A stretch of DNA of 55,846 bases, from contig CANQMN010000013.1 in NCBI GenBank assembly GCA_947624965.1, forward strand, positions 1-55,846, read 5' to 3'. The stretch is from an uncultured Clostridia bacterium. GTDB taxonomy: Bacteria > Bacillota > Clostridia > Christensenellales > Borkfalkiaceae. This document shows positions 15,127 through 22,903 of the stretch, one piece after another (positions within the stretch are counted from its first letter, which is position 1; each line of letters begins with the position of its first letter). The position numbers were made by a program, and so were the translations under genes. The notes beneath the pieces were generated by a model. The model saw only the letters and a list, made by a program, of their open reading frames with translations, was not told the origin of the DNA and searched no databases.

Positions 15127-15817
15127 GTACCACCTCGTATGCCGCGATGCCGAGCGCGACGGACGCGTTGAGCGAATTGACCTTCCCGAAGAGCGGAATG
15201 GAGAGCGTCTTGTCGCATTTTTCGCGCGTGAGCCGCTTGACGCCGCTGTCCTCGCCGCCCAAGACGAGGGCGACCTTCCCCGTGAGGCGGACGTCGTAGA
15301 TGCTCTCGCCGCCCGCTTCGAGCGCGTAGACCCAATAGCCGCGCTTTTTCAGTTCGTCCACGGCGTAATTGACGGAAGGGACCTTTGCGACCTTCACGTG
15401 TTCCGCCGCCCCCGCGGAGATGCGGACGACCGCCTCCGTTACGTTCGCCCCCTTCGCCTTCGGAATGACGACGCCGTCCGCGCCCGCGCACTCCGCGACG
15501 CGGAGCACCGAGCCGAGATTGTGCACGTCCTCGATGCCGTCGCATAAGATGATGAGGCTCTCTTCGCCGCCGCCCAGCTCGAAAAAGTCGGCATAGACGA
15601 AGTCCGTCGTGTAGGCGATCACGCCCTGATGCCGCTTCTCCGCGCTCTCCTTGTCGAGCACGGCGCGGTCGGCAAACTGCACGCGGATGCCCTTCTTGCG
15701 CGCCTCCGCGAAAATTTTGGACAGAACGCCCTGTCCGCCCTTTTCGAGCAAGATCTTATCCACGGTCTTGTCCGTTTTCAGAAGTTCAAGAACGGCGTTT
15801 CTTCCCTCTGTCTTCAT
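15107..15817 (-). CDS. rlmB: 23S rRNA 2'-O-methyltransferase, TrmH/RlmB family
   Basis: The 236-residue SpoU-class methyltransferase has an N-terminal substrate-binding domain (EGRNAVLELLKT, about 1-70) and a knotted SPOUT domain with ILCDGIEDVHNLGSVLRVAECAGADGVV near 90-117, LVLGGEDSGVKRLTREKCD near 180-198, and SIPLFGKVNSLNASVALGIAAYE near 201-223. It methylates the ribose of a guanosine in the peptidyl-transferase region of 23S rRNA. Its ATG overlaps the mrnC TGA (ATGA), with GAGGAGG as ribosome site. Confidence 0.92.
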   Translation of the reverse strand: MKTEGRNAVLELLKTDKTVDKILLEKGGQGVLSKIFAEARKKGIRVQFADRAVLDKESAEKRHQGVIAYTTDFVYADFFELGGGEESLIILCDGIEDVHNLGSVLRVAECAGADGVVIPKAKGANVTEAVVRISAGAAEHVKVAKVPSVNYAVDELKKRGYWVYALEAGGESIYDVRLTGKVALVLGGEDSGVKRLTREKCDKTLSIPLFGKVNSLNASVALGIAAYEVVRARLRK

Positions 15818-16212
15818 GCTTCCTCCTCCGGGAAAAAGAGCTCCGCGATGCGGGCGATGTTCCCCGTGAGATACAGATAGCCCACGACGGCTTCCAGCCC
15901 CGTGGAGCGCACGTATTCCGCCACGCTCGCGTTCTTGCTCTTCGTCGGCTTTTTGGCGTTCCTGCCGCGGCGGAAGATCTCCGCCTCCTCCTCGTCGAGA
16001 AGGGGCAGTACCCGCGCGAGCGTCCCGCTCTGTCCGTGGGCGGAGACGATCTCCGAAGCGCGGCGGTTGAGCTCCCCCGTCTTTACGGCAGAGACGCGCG
16101 CAAGCCGTTCTCGGACGAACAGCGTATACGCCGCGTCGCCGACGAACGCGAGCACGACGGGATTCATTTGTTTCGCCCGTTCCTTTTCCATGGGCGCAAA
16201 CACGCTCTGCAT
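15814..16212 (-). CDS. mrnC: Mini-ribonuclease 3 (MrnC)
   Basis: The 132-residue protein is a stand-alone RNase III catalytic domain without a double-strand RNA-binding domain. Motifs are VVLAFVGDAAYTLFVRERL near 18-36 and NASVAEYVRSTGLEAVVGYLYLTG near 94-117. It matures 23S rRNA ends in Bacillota. Start choice is uncertain: ATG 16212 (used here), ATG 16191 (MEKERAKQ) or ATG 16170 (MNPVVLAF). The promoter at 16221-16249 places the transcription start only 1-2 nt before 16212, so the mRNA would be leaderless if 16212 is used. First gene of the operon. Confidence 0.9.
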   Translation of the reverse strand: MQSVFAPMEKERAKQMNPVVLAFVGDAAYTLFVRERLARVSAVKTGELNRRASEIVSAHGQSGTLARVLPLLDEEEAEIFRRGRNAKKPTKSKNASVAEYVRSTGLEAVVGYLYLTGNIARIAELFFPEEEA

Positions 16213-16220
16213 GATGTTAG

Positions 16221-16249
16221 ATTATACCATATTCTGCGGAAATTGACAA
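16221..16249 (-). promoter_or_regulatory. Promoter of the mrnC-gpsA housekeeping operon
   Basis: On the minus strand: TTGTCA (16249-16244), 17-bp spacer, TATAAT (16226-16221). The -10 box ends 8 bases before the ATG at 16212. Confidence 0.75.
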
Positions 16250-16327
16250 GCGTTCGCGCGAAAACCGTCAAGAAAAGTGCGGGAAACGCAAAAAATTTCT
16301 CTTTGCGAAAACGAAGCGGAAAAAAAG

Positions 16328-16355
16328 TTGCTTTTCGCGGAAAAAGGATTATAAT
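16328..16355 (+). promoter_or_regulatory. Promoter of the antiporter-AKR unit
   Basis: TTGCTT (16328-16333), 16-bp spacer, TATAAT (16350-16355). An AGGAGG follows at 16358 but is about 33 nt before the ATG and has no start codon at normal spacing. Confidence 0.6.
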
Positions 16356-16396
16356 ATAGGAGGTTTCGGCGCGGCGGGAACGCGCGGAAAAAAACT

Positions 16397-17680
16397 ATGG
16401 AAGCGTTTGAAATATTGTTGCCGCTTGCGCTCATCCTCCTTCTCTCCAAGCTGATGGGACTGGGCGCGCATAAAATCGGGATGCCCGCGGTGATCGGGAT
16501 GCTCCTTGCGGGGATCTTGATCGGGCTCCTCAAATATATCCCGTGGGATCCCCTTCACGAGGCGTTCTTCGGCGAGGACGTCTCCTTTGCCCTCTCCGTG
16601 ATGAGCAAGATCGGCGTCGTTCTCATCATGTTCTCGACGGGGCTCGGGACCGACCTCAAAAAATTGAAACAGACGGGGCTCGCCTCCGTCGTCATCACGA
16701 CGATGGGCGTCGTCGTCCCCATGGGGCTCGGCGCGCTCGTCTCCTACCTCTTCATGCCCGAGGAGAGCGTCCTTTCCCATCTCTTTTACGGCGCCATCCT
16801 CACCGCGACCTCCGTCTCCGTCACCGTCGCCGTCTTAAAAGAGCTCGGAAAACTCGACACCAAGGTGGGGACCTCCATCGTCTCCGCCGCGGTCATCGAC
16901 GACGTGATCGGCATCGTCGTTTTGTCCGTTCTCTCCGGGTTCACCTCGGGCGAGGGCGAGAGCGCGGGGTGGAACTGGTTCAACCCCAACGCGCCGCTCG
17001 TCGCAATCAAGATCGTCGTCTTTTTCGTTGTTGCGATCGCGATCGGCGTCGCGCTTCGCAAGCTATTCGACCTCATGGAGCGCCGCGCGCCGCACAACCG
17101 CCGCGTTCCCATCATTTCGCTCGCCGCGTGCTTCCTCTATGCCTATGCCGCGGAAAAGCTCTTCGGCGTCGCGGACATCACGGGCGCGTACGTCGCGGGC
17201 ATCCTCCTCGGCGGCACGCTCTCCGAGACGCCCTATGTCGAGAGCAAGGTGGACACGATGGGTTATCTCTTCTTTTCGCCCATCTTCTTTGCGAACATCG
17301 GCATGGACCTCGATTTCGAGGGCATCACCTCCGAATTTGCGCTGTTCGGCGCGGTGTTCGTCTTTGTCGCCCTCTTCGGAAAGCTCGCGGGCTGTTCGGT
17401 GGGCGCGCGGCTGTGCCGTTTTTCCCCGCACGACAGTTTCCGCGTCGGGCTCGGCATGATGGTGCGCGCCGAAGTCGTGCTCATCTGTACGGCGCGGGGC
17501 GTCTCCGCGGGGCTCGTGCAGGCGGGCATCTATCCGTTTGTGTTCTTTATCATCCTCATCTCCTCGATTTTGACGCCCATTCTGCTGAAATGGTCTTATA
17601 GAAGAGAAGAAAAACATACGCCGAAAAGACCCGCGCCCCCTCCCGATTGGGGCGAGGACGCGCACTTGCACGACGTGTAA
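16397..17680 (+). CDS. Cation:proton antiporter, CPA2 (Kef/NapA-like)
   Basis: The 427-residue membrane protein has about 12-13 hydrophobic segments from residue 5 to 405. SAAVIDDVIGIVVLS near 168-182 contains the paired aspartates that bind H+ and Na+ in electrogenic CPA2 exchangers. GVADITGAYVAGILLGG near 258-274 and FFANIGMDLDF near 300 are also typical. The C-terminal tail (about 407-427) is hydrophilic and short, with no TrkA-N (RCK) domain, so it is not a full KefB/C protein. It likely exchanges Na+ or K+ for protons at the cytoplasmic membrane. It lies 12 nt before an aldo-keto reductase resembling K+-channel beta subunits; whether they interact is unknown. Confidence 0.88.
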   Translation: MEAFEILLPLALILLLSKLMGLGAHKIGMPAVIGMLLAGILIGLLKYIPWDPLHEAFFGEDVSFALSVMSKIGVVLIMFSTGLGTDLKKLKQTGLASVVITTMGVVVPMGLGALVSYLFMPEESVLSHLFYGAILTATSVSVTVAVLKELGKLDTKVGTSIVSAAVIDDVIGIVVLSVLSGFTSGEGESAGWNWFNPNAPLVAIKIVVFFVVAIAIGVALRKLFDLMERRAPHNRRVPIISLAACFLYAYAAEKLFGVADITGAYVAGILLGGTLSETPYVESKVDTMGYLFFSPIFFANIGMDLDFEGITSEFALFGAVFVFVALFGKLAGCSVGARLCRFSPHDSFRVGLGMMVRAEVVLICTARGVSAGLVQAGIYPFVFFIILISSILTPILLKWSYRREEKHTPKRPAPPPDWGEDAHLHDV

Positions 17681-17692
17681 AAGGAGCTCGGT

Positions 17693-18667
17693 ATGAAATA
17701 TCGCAATCTCGGAAAATACGGTTTGAAACTCTCGGAGATCGCGCTCGGAAGCTGGGTGACCGACCTTTCGGGGGGCGACGCCGAACGCGTGGCGAGAGAG
17801 ACGGTGAACGCCGCTTTCGACGCGGGCGTGAACTTTTTCGACTGCGCGGACGCCTATTCGGGCGGCGCGGCGGAACGCTTCCTCGGCAAGGTCCTCGGCG
17901 AGCACGCGCGCAACGAATACATCGTCTCGTCCAAGGTGTTCTTCCCCATGGGACGGGGCGCGAACGATTGGGGGCTCTCCCGCAAGCACATCACCGAACA
18001 GCTCGACAAGACGCTGAAAAACATGCGTCTCGACTATCTGGATCTGTATTTCTGCCATCGGTTCGATCCCACGACGCCCATCGAGGAGACGGTGGAGACC
18101 CTCTCCGACCTCGTGAAAGCGGGCAAAATTCTCTATTACGGCGTCTCCGAATGGTCCCCCGTGCAGATCACGGAAGCCATCCATCTCGCGAAAGAGAACG
18201 GGCTCCGTCCCATTGCCGTCGTCCAGCCGCAGTACAATATGGCGGACCGATACATCGAGGACGAAATTATGGGCATTTGCGAAAAATACGGCGTGGGCAT
18301 CACCCCCTTCTCCCCCCTCGCGCAGGGACTTCTCACGGGAAAATACCGCAAGGGACAGCCGCTCCCCGCGGGCTCCCGCGCGACGTGGCAGGCAGACAGA
18401 CAGATCAACAAGATGCTCACCGAGGAAAACCTCGAAAAGGTGGAAAAACTGCTTCGCGTAGCGGAGGAAGCCGGCGTGCCGCTCTCCGTGCTCGCCCTCG
18501 CGTGGATCCTGCGCAGCAAACAGATCTCCTCCGTGATCACGGGCGCAAGCAAGCCGACGCAGCTCGCCGCTAACGTCGCCGCAAGCGGAACGGAGCTCTC
18601 GCGGGACGTCCTCGACGAGATAGAAAAAATTCTCGACTATCACCCCTTCGTGAGGAGGGTCGGCTGA
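17693..18667 (+). CDS. Aldo/keto reductase (Kv-beta-like)
   Basis: The 324-residue (alpha/beta)8 reductase has the AKR tetrad in context: the NFFDCADAYSGG segment (Asp and Tyr near 47-55), SSKVFF (Lys near 83) and YFCHRFD (His near 120). The C-terminal half has QPQYNMADRYIE, ITPFSPLAQGLLTGKY and a SSVITGASKPTQL NADPH-binding segment. This is the AKR6/Kv-beta-like subgroup; such enzymes reduce aldehydes and ketones with NADPH in the cytoplasm. It is translated from AAAGGAGC just after the antiporter stop, in one transcription unit that ends in an 18-bp hairpin. Confidence 0.92.
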   Translation: MKYRNLGKYGLKLSEIALGSWVTDLSGGDAERVARETVNAAFDAGVNFFDCADAYSGGAAERFLGKVLGEHARNEYIVSSKVFFPMGRGANDWGLSRKHITEQLDKTLKNMRLDYLDLYFCHRFDPTTPIEETVETLSDLVKAGKILYYGVSEWSPVQITEAIHLAKENGLRPIAVVQPQYNMADRYIEDEIMGICEKYGVGITPFSPLAQGLLTGKYRKGQPLPAGSRATWQADRQINKMLTEENLEKVEKLLRVAEEAGVPLSVLALAWILRSKQISSVITGASKPTQLAANVAASGTELSRDVLDEIEKILDYHPFVRRVG

Positions 18668-18668
18668 A

Positions 18669-18710
18669 AAGAGACCGCCCCGACCGTGTTCGGTCGGGGC
18701 GGTCTCTTTA
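18669..18710. terminator. Bidirectional terminator between the AKR gene and glmS
   Basis: A perfect 18-bp stem (18669-18686 with 18691-18708, loop TGTT). It serves the plus-strand AKR unit and the minus-strand glmS operon; the glmS stop codon lies at its right foot. Confidence 0.9.
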
Positions 18711-20465
18711 TTCGACGGTCACCGATTTCGCGAGATGGCGGGGCTTATCGGGATCGTTCCCGCGGGCAAGCGCGACATAGTAGGCGAGCGCCTGCAACGG
18801 AAGGACGGACACCGCGGGAGAATACGCCTCCTCGCAGGGGGGCAGGAGCAGGGAGCGGAACACCCCCTTGCGCGCGCACAGCTCCTCAAAACACGTGATG
18901 AGAAATACTTTTGCGCCGCGCGCCGCCACTTCCCGCACGGCGTTCATCGTCTTTTCGGCGAGCCGCTCGGAAAAGGCGAGTGCGACGACGGGCGTCTTAT
19001 CGTCGATGAGCGCGAGCGTCCCGTGTTTGAGTTCGCCCGCGGGATATCCCTCCCCCGGCAGATAGGAGACTTCCTTCAATTTGAGGCTCCCTTCGAGCGC
19101 AACGGCGTGATCTGCGCCGCGCCCGATAAAGTACGCGCCGCGCGCCCCCGCGAAGAAGGGCGTCCATGCGCGCGTCTCCTCCGAACGCGCCAGCGCGTCC
19201 GAAAGGATGGGCGCGAGCGCGGAAGGGTCCGCCGCGAGGCGTCCCCTTTGGCGGGCGAGTGCGGCGGTCAAAGAGTAAAGGAGCGCGAGCTGGGCGTTGA
19301 AGCTCTTCGTCGCGGCGACCGCGATCTCCCGCCCCGCCTGCGTGAGAAGCGTGAAACGGGCGATGCGCGTGAGCGAAGAATAGGCGACGTTGGTAACGGC
19401 GACCACGACCGCGCCCCGCTCGGCGGCAAGGCGCGCGGCGGCGAGCGTATCTGCCGTCTCCCCGCTCTGGCTCACCGCGAGAAAGAGCGTGTTCTCTTTG
19501 ACGATGGGATCGAGATAGCGGTATTCGCTCGCGATGTACGTCTCCGCGGGTATGCGGCAAAACCGCTCGATGGCGAACTTGGCGCACAGTCCGCTGTGAT
19601 ACGCGGTGCCGCAGGCGGCGATCTGTATGTATTCTGTCTGACATAATACTTTGCAAAACTCCGAATTTTCCGCAAAATCGGTGAGAGAACGGGCAAAAAC
19701 CGCGGGGATCTCGGACATTTCCTTGCGCATATAGTGGTTGAAGCCGTCTAAGGCGGGCGCATCGTCCGCGGCGGCGCAGACAATTCTGTCCCCCGAAACG
19801 GCGGCGAGCTCCCCGTTGAAAATGCGCGCTTCCTCCCCCGCGAGCACGGCAAATTCCCCGTCCCGCAGCGCATACAGCTCCTCCGCTTCGGTCGCGATCG
19901 CGGGCGCATCGCTCGCCGCGTACAGTCCGTCCTTCCCGCGCCCCACGATGAGCGGGCTCCCCCGCCGCGCGCAGTAGACGGTCCCGGGCGTGCGCGCGCA
20001 GAGCACGGCGAGCGCATAGGAGCCTTCCAGCCGCGCGCAGACATTGCGGAGCGCGACGAGCGGATCCCCCGCTTCCCGCGCGAGCAAATGCGCGACGATC
20101 TCGCTGTCCGTCTCCGAGAGGAATTCCTCTCCGCGGGCGAGACATTCCGCTTTGAGCGCATGTTCGTTTTCGACGATGCCGTTGTGCACGACGGCGTAAT
20201 CTCCCCAGACGTGCGGATGCGCGTTTCGCTCCGAGGGCGCGCCGTGCGTCGCCCAGCGCGTGTGCCCGATGCCCGCGTTCCCCATAAGGGAAGCGGCGCC
20301 GTCCAATCCGCTCACCCTGCCCGCCCGCCGCACGACGGCGAACGCCGTTCCGTTCAGGACGGCGACGCCCGCCGAATCGTATCCGCGGTATTCCAGTTTT
20401 TTCAGCCCCGCGAGCAGGATCGGCGCGGCGGCGCGCCTGCCGCAATATCCTACGATTCCGCACAT
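18708..20465 (-). CDS. glmS: Glutamine--fructose-6-phosphate aminotransferase (isomerizing)
   Basis: The 585-residue GlmS starts at ATG 20465 giving MCGIVGYCGRR, with Cys2 as the N-terminal glutaminase nucleophile. The frame remains open 5' of this, but the extension is only the antisense of GlmM. Visible motifs: LEYRGYDSAGVA, GIGHTRWATHG, HNGIVEN in the glutaminase domain; two SIS domains with AACGTAYHSG and AVSQSGETADT near 285-340 and GRGADHAVALEGSLKLKEVSY near 445; and the conserved end NDPDKPRHLAKSVTVE. It makes glucosamine-6-phosphate for peptidoglycan. It overlaps glmM by 16 bp, so the two are co-translated, followed by a strong terminator. No glmS ribozyme is possible here since the gene is internal to the operon. 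Confidence 0.97.
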   Translation of the reverse strand: MCGIVGYCGRRAAAPILLAGLKKLEYRGYDSAGVAVLNGTAFAVVRRAGRVSGLDGAASLMGNAGIGHTRWATHGAPSERNAHPHVWGDYAVVHNGIVENEHALKAECLARGEEFLSETDSEIVAHLLAREAGDPLVALRNVCARLEGSYALAVLCARTPGTVYCARRGSPLIVGRGKDGLYAASDAPAIATEAEELYALRDGEFAVLAGEEARIFNGELAAVSGDRIVCAAADDAPALDGFNHYMRKEMSEIPAVFARSLTDFAENSEFCKVLCQTEYIQIAACGTAYHSGLCAKFAIERFCRIPAETYIASEYRYLDPIVKENTLFLAVSQSGETADTLAAARLAAERGAVVVAVTNVAYSSLTRIARFTLLTQAGREIAVAATKSFNAQLALLYSLTAALARQRGRLAADPSALAPILSDALARSEETRAWTPFFAGARGAYFIGRGADHAVALEGSLKLKEVSYLPGEGYPAGELKHGTLALIDDKTPVVALAFSERLAEKTMNAVREVAARGAKVFLITCFEELCARKGVFRSLLLPPCEEAYSPAVSVLPLQALAYYVALARGNDPDKPRHLAKSVTVE

Positions 20466-21802
20466 ACGCCTTCCTCCCCCCGCACGGCGCGCGCGATGCG
20501 CTCCGCGTAACTTTCGCACGCTCCCTCCCGCGCCCCTTCGACGAGCACGCGCACGACCGGTTCCGTCCCCGAGACGCGCACGATCGCGCGCATCCCGTAC
20601 CCTTCCGCCTCCCGCACGAGCTCCTTTACGCGCGGGCGCGCCGCCGCTTCCCCGCGGTTTTCCGCACGGACGTTGCGGCGCACCTGCGGATAGCGGACAA
20701 AGCCCTCCGTGAGGCAGGAGAGCGGACACTTGCTCTCAATTATCGTCTCCATCACTTTGAGCGCGGTGAGAATGCCGTCGCCCGTCTGCGCATATTTGCG
20801 GAAAACGATGTGTCCGGATTGCTCTCCCCCCAAGATCGCGCCGCAACGCGCCATCTCCTCGCATACGCTGCGGTCGCCGACTTCCGTCCCGACGCAGGTT
20901 ATCCCGTGTTTTTGCAGGCTCTCCGAGAGCCCGAGATTGCTCATGACCGTCGCGACGACGGTATCACCGTCCAGTTCGCCGCGCGCTTTGAGCGCGCGGG
21001 CGCACAGATAGAGAATGCCGTCCCCGTCCACGACCTTCCCCGCCTCGTCCACGCAGATACAGCGGTCGGCGTCCCCGTCGAAGGCGAAGCCGACGTCGAG
21101 CGCGTTCTCCCGCACGAAGGCGCACAGCCGCTCGGGGTGCGTGGAGCCGCAATTTTCGTTGACGTTGACGCCGTCCGGCTCCACGCCGATCGCAAACACC
21201 TGCGCGCCGAGCGCGTCGAACACCGCCTTGGAGATCGCCCATGCGCTGCCGTTCGCGCAGTCCAGCCCCACCCGCATCCCGCGGAAGGAGACGCGCGGAA
21301 GCGCGAGAAGATAGGCGAGATAGCGGTTGCGTCCCGCGACGAAATCCACCGTTCTGCCCACTTTTTCGCCGACCGCGAACGGGAGCGTCCCGCCGTCGAG
21401 GAAGTCCTCCACGAGCCGAAGCACGCTGTCCTCCAACTTTTCCCCCGTGGGACCGATCAGTTTGATGCCGTTGTCGCCGAAAGGGTTGTGGCTGGCGGAG
21501 ATCATCACGCCGCAGTCGAATTTCTCCGTCCGCGCGACATAGGAGACGGAAGGCGTCGTCGTAACGTGCAGAAGATAGACGTCCGCGCCCGAGGCGGTCG
21601 CCCCCGCCGCGAGCGCGTATTCGAGCATATAGGAGGAACGGCGGGTGTCCTTTCCCACGACGATGCGCGCCCTGCCGCCCCGTTTTACGCAGTAGTAGTG
21701 CCCCAGAAAACGTCCCGTGCGGAACGCGTGGACGGCGGTGAGCGTCTCGTTCGCGACGCCGCGGAAGCCGTCCGTTCCGAAATATTTTCCCATGTTGCCC
21801 AT
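20450..21802 (-). CDS. glmM: Phosphoglucosamine mutase
   Basis: The 450-residue alpha-D-phosphohexomutase has GTDGFRGVANE at the start, the phosphoserine loop GVMISASHNPF (Ser104), the metal-binding FAFDGDADRCICVDEAG segment near 235, GGEQSGHIVF near 320, and the phosphate-binding VRVSGTEPVVRVLVEG near 413. It converts glucosamine-6-phosphate to glucosamine-1-phosphate, between the GlmS and GlmU steps. ATG 21802 is used; ATG 21793 (MGKYFGTDG) is equally plausible because neither has a strong ribosome site. It lies 24 nt after the GlmU-like gene. Confidence 0.96.
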   Translation of the reverse strand: MGNMGKYFGTDGFRGVANETLTAVHAFRTGRFLGHYYCVKRGGRARIVVGKDTRRSSYMLEYALAAGATASGADVYLLHVTTTPSVSYVARTEKFDCGVMISASHNPFGDNGIKLIGPTGEKLEDSVLRLVEDFLDGGTLPFAVGEKVGRTVDFVAGRNRYLAYLLALPRVSFRGMRVGLDCANGSAWAISKAVFDALGAQVFAIGVEPDGVNVNENCGSTHPERLCAFVRENALDVGFAFDGDADRCICVDEAGKVVDGDGILYLCARALKARGELDGDTVVATVMSNLGLSESLQKHGITCVGTEVGDRSVCEEMARCGAILGGEQSGHIVFRKYAQTGDGILTALKVMETIIESKCPLSCLTEGFVRYPQVRRNVRAENRGEAAARPRVKELVREAEGYGMRAIVRVSGTEPVVRVLVEGAREGACESYAERIARAVRGEEGVCAES

Positions 21803-21826
21803 CTTATTCGACAGGCAAAATAGGCG

Positions 21827-22816
21827 TTACTCGGGAAGATATTTTCCCGCGCGCCCGCGCTTCACCTCCTCGCGGCTCCGCCCGATGCAGAAATCCCCGC
21901 TTTCGAGGTCGCGGGTGAGCGTCGTTCCCGCCGCGACGAATACCCGCTCGCCGAGGTGCAGCGGCGCGACGAGGTTGCAGTTGCTCCCGATGAAACTGTC
22001 CCGCCCGACGACCGTCCGCCGCTTCGCCCTTCCGTCGAAATTGACGAATACCGCGCCGCACCCGACGTTGACCCGCTCGCCCAGTTCGGCGTCCCCGACA
22101 TAGGCGAGATGGGCGACCTTGCACCCGTCCCCGATGCGGGCGTTTTTGAGCTCGACGAAGTCACCGATGCGGCAATCGTTCCCGACGAACGTATCCGGGC
22201 GGAGATAGGCGTTCGGTCCCACCGTGCACCGCTCGCCCACGCGCGCCGAGACGAGCACGCTCCCCGCAACGACGGTATCCCGCCCCACCGCGCTGTCGAA
22301 AAGTTCGCTCCCCGCGCGGATCTCGGCGTTCTCGCCCGCAAAACATTTCCCGACGAGCCGCGCCCCGCGCCGCACGATCGCCCCCGCCGAGAGGACGGTA
22401 TCTTCGGAGACTTCCGCGCCCTCCTCCACGAGCGCGCCCCGCGCCAGATGCCGCGCCGCCACGCGCGCCGCCGCGCGCGCGGAAAACGCCGCGTAGTCCC
22501 CCAGCGTGAACATCCCGCCGCCGAGTCCCGCGCGCACGCGGTAAAAGGCGCCCTCCCCGCGCACCACGTACCCGCCGGAAAAGCGGAAACTGCCCGCGTG
22601 CGCATAGAGGAAGCAATCGAGCTCCTCCCGCGTCAGGAAGGGAAACGCGGGATAGAGCACCGCCTTATCCCCCGCGGGAAGCGCGTCCTCCTCGCAAAGT
22701 TCCGCGCCGAGCGACGCGCGCATGCGGTCGAGAACGGACTTCCCGCAGAGTTCGAGCTCCCAGCTCTCCTTTCCCCGAAACGTAAAAAAACTATGTTTGA
22801 CAAGACAGACTTTCAT
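21827..22816 (-). CDS. GlmU C-terminal-like acetyltransferase without the uridylyltransferase domain
   Basis: The 329-residue protein (ATG 22816; an in-frame GTG at 22861 lies inside a terminator hairpin and is rejected) has a left-handed beta-helix of hexapeptide repeats (about 115-325). Its sequence closely matches the GlmU acetyltransferase half: YLRPDTFVGNDCRIGDFVELKNARIGDG, KVAHLAYVGDAELGERVNVGCGAVFVNFDG and GSNCNLVAPLHLGERVFVAAGTTLTRD. The first 100 residues lack the GlmU pyrophosphorylase motif (LAAGxGTRM) and look like a short degenerate remnant (LYPAFPFLTREELDCFLYAHAG). Adjacent glmM and glmS place it in UDP-GlcNAc synthesis, acetylating glucosamine-1-phosphate. The uridylyl transfer must then come from another protein. 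First gene of the three-gene operon. Confidence 0.85.
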   Translation of the reverse strand: MKVCLVKHSFFTFRGKESWELELCGKSVLDRMRASLGAELCEEDALPAGDKAVLYPAFPFLTREELDCFLYAHAGSFRFSGGYVVRGEGAFYRVRAGLGGGMFTLGDYAAFSARAAARVAARHLARGALVEEGAEVSEDTVLSAGAIVRRGARLVGKCFAGENAEIRAGSELFDSAVGRDTVVAGSVLVSARVGERCTVGPNAYLRPDTFVGNDCRIGDFVELKNARIGDGCKVAHLAYVGDAELGERVNVGCGAVFVNFDGRAKRRTVVGRDSFIGSNCNLVAPLHLGERVFVAAGTTLTRDLESGDFCIGRSREEVKRGRAGKYLPE

Positions 22817-22829
22817 GCTTATAGCAATG

Positions 22830-22857
22830 AAAAAACGCGTCCGTTTAGAACGGATGC
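22830..22857 (-). terminator. Terminator of glpK, at the start of the GlmU-like gene
   Basis: GCGTCCGTT (22837-22845) and AACGGATGC (22849-22857) pair with one G-T; on the minus strand T6 follows. It lies 47 nt past the glpK stop. Confidence 0.7.
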
Positions 22858-22903
22858 GCACGAAAAAACGCGAATTATGTCTGACATAGTACTGTTTTTA
22901 AGT

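Noticed and set aside
18708-20465. glmS ribozyme
   Set aside because: glmS is the last gene of an operon and overlaps glmM, leaving no leader to hold the ribozyme.
20466-20729. An 88-residue N-terminal extension of GlmS
   Set aside because: GlmS must start with Met-Cys so that Cys is N-terminal; the extension is antisense-like and overlaps glmM coding.
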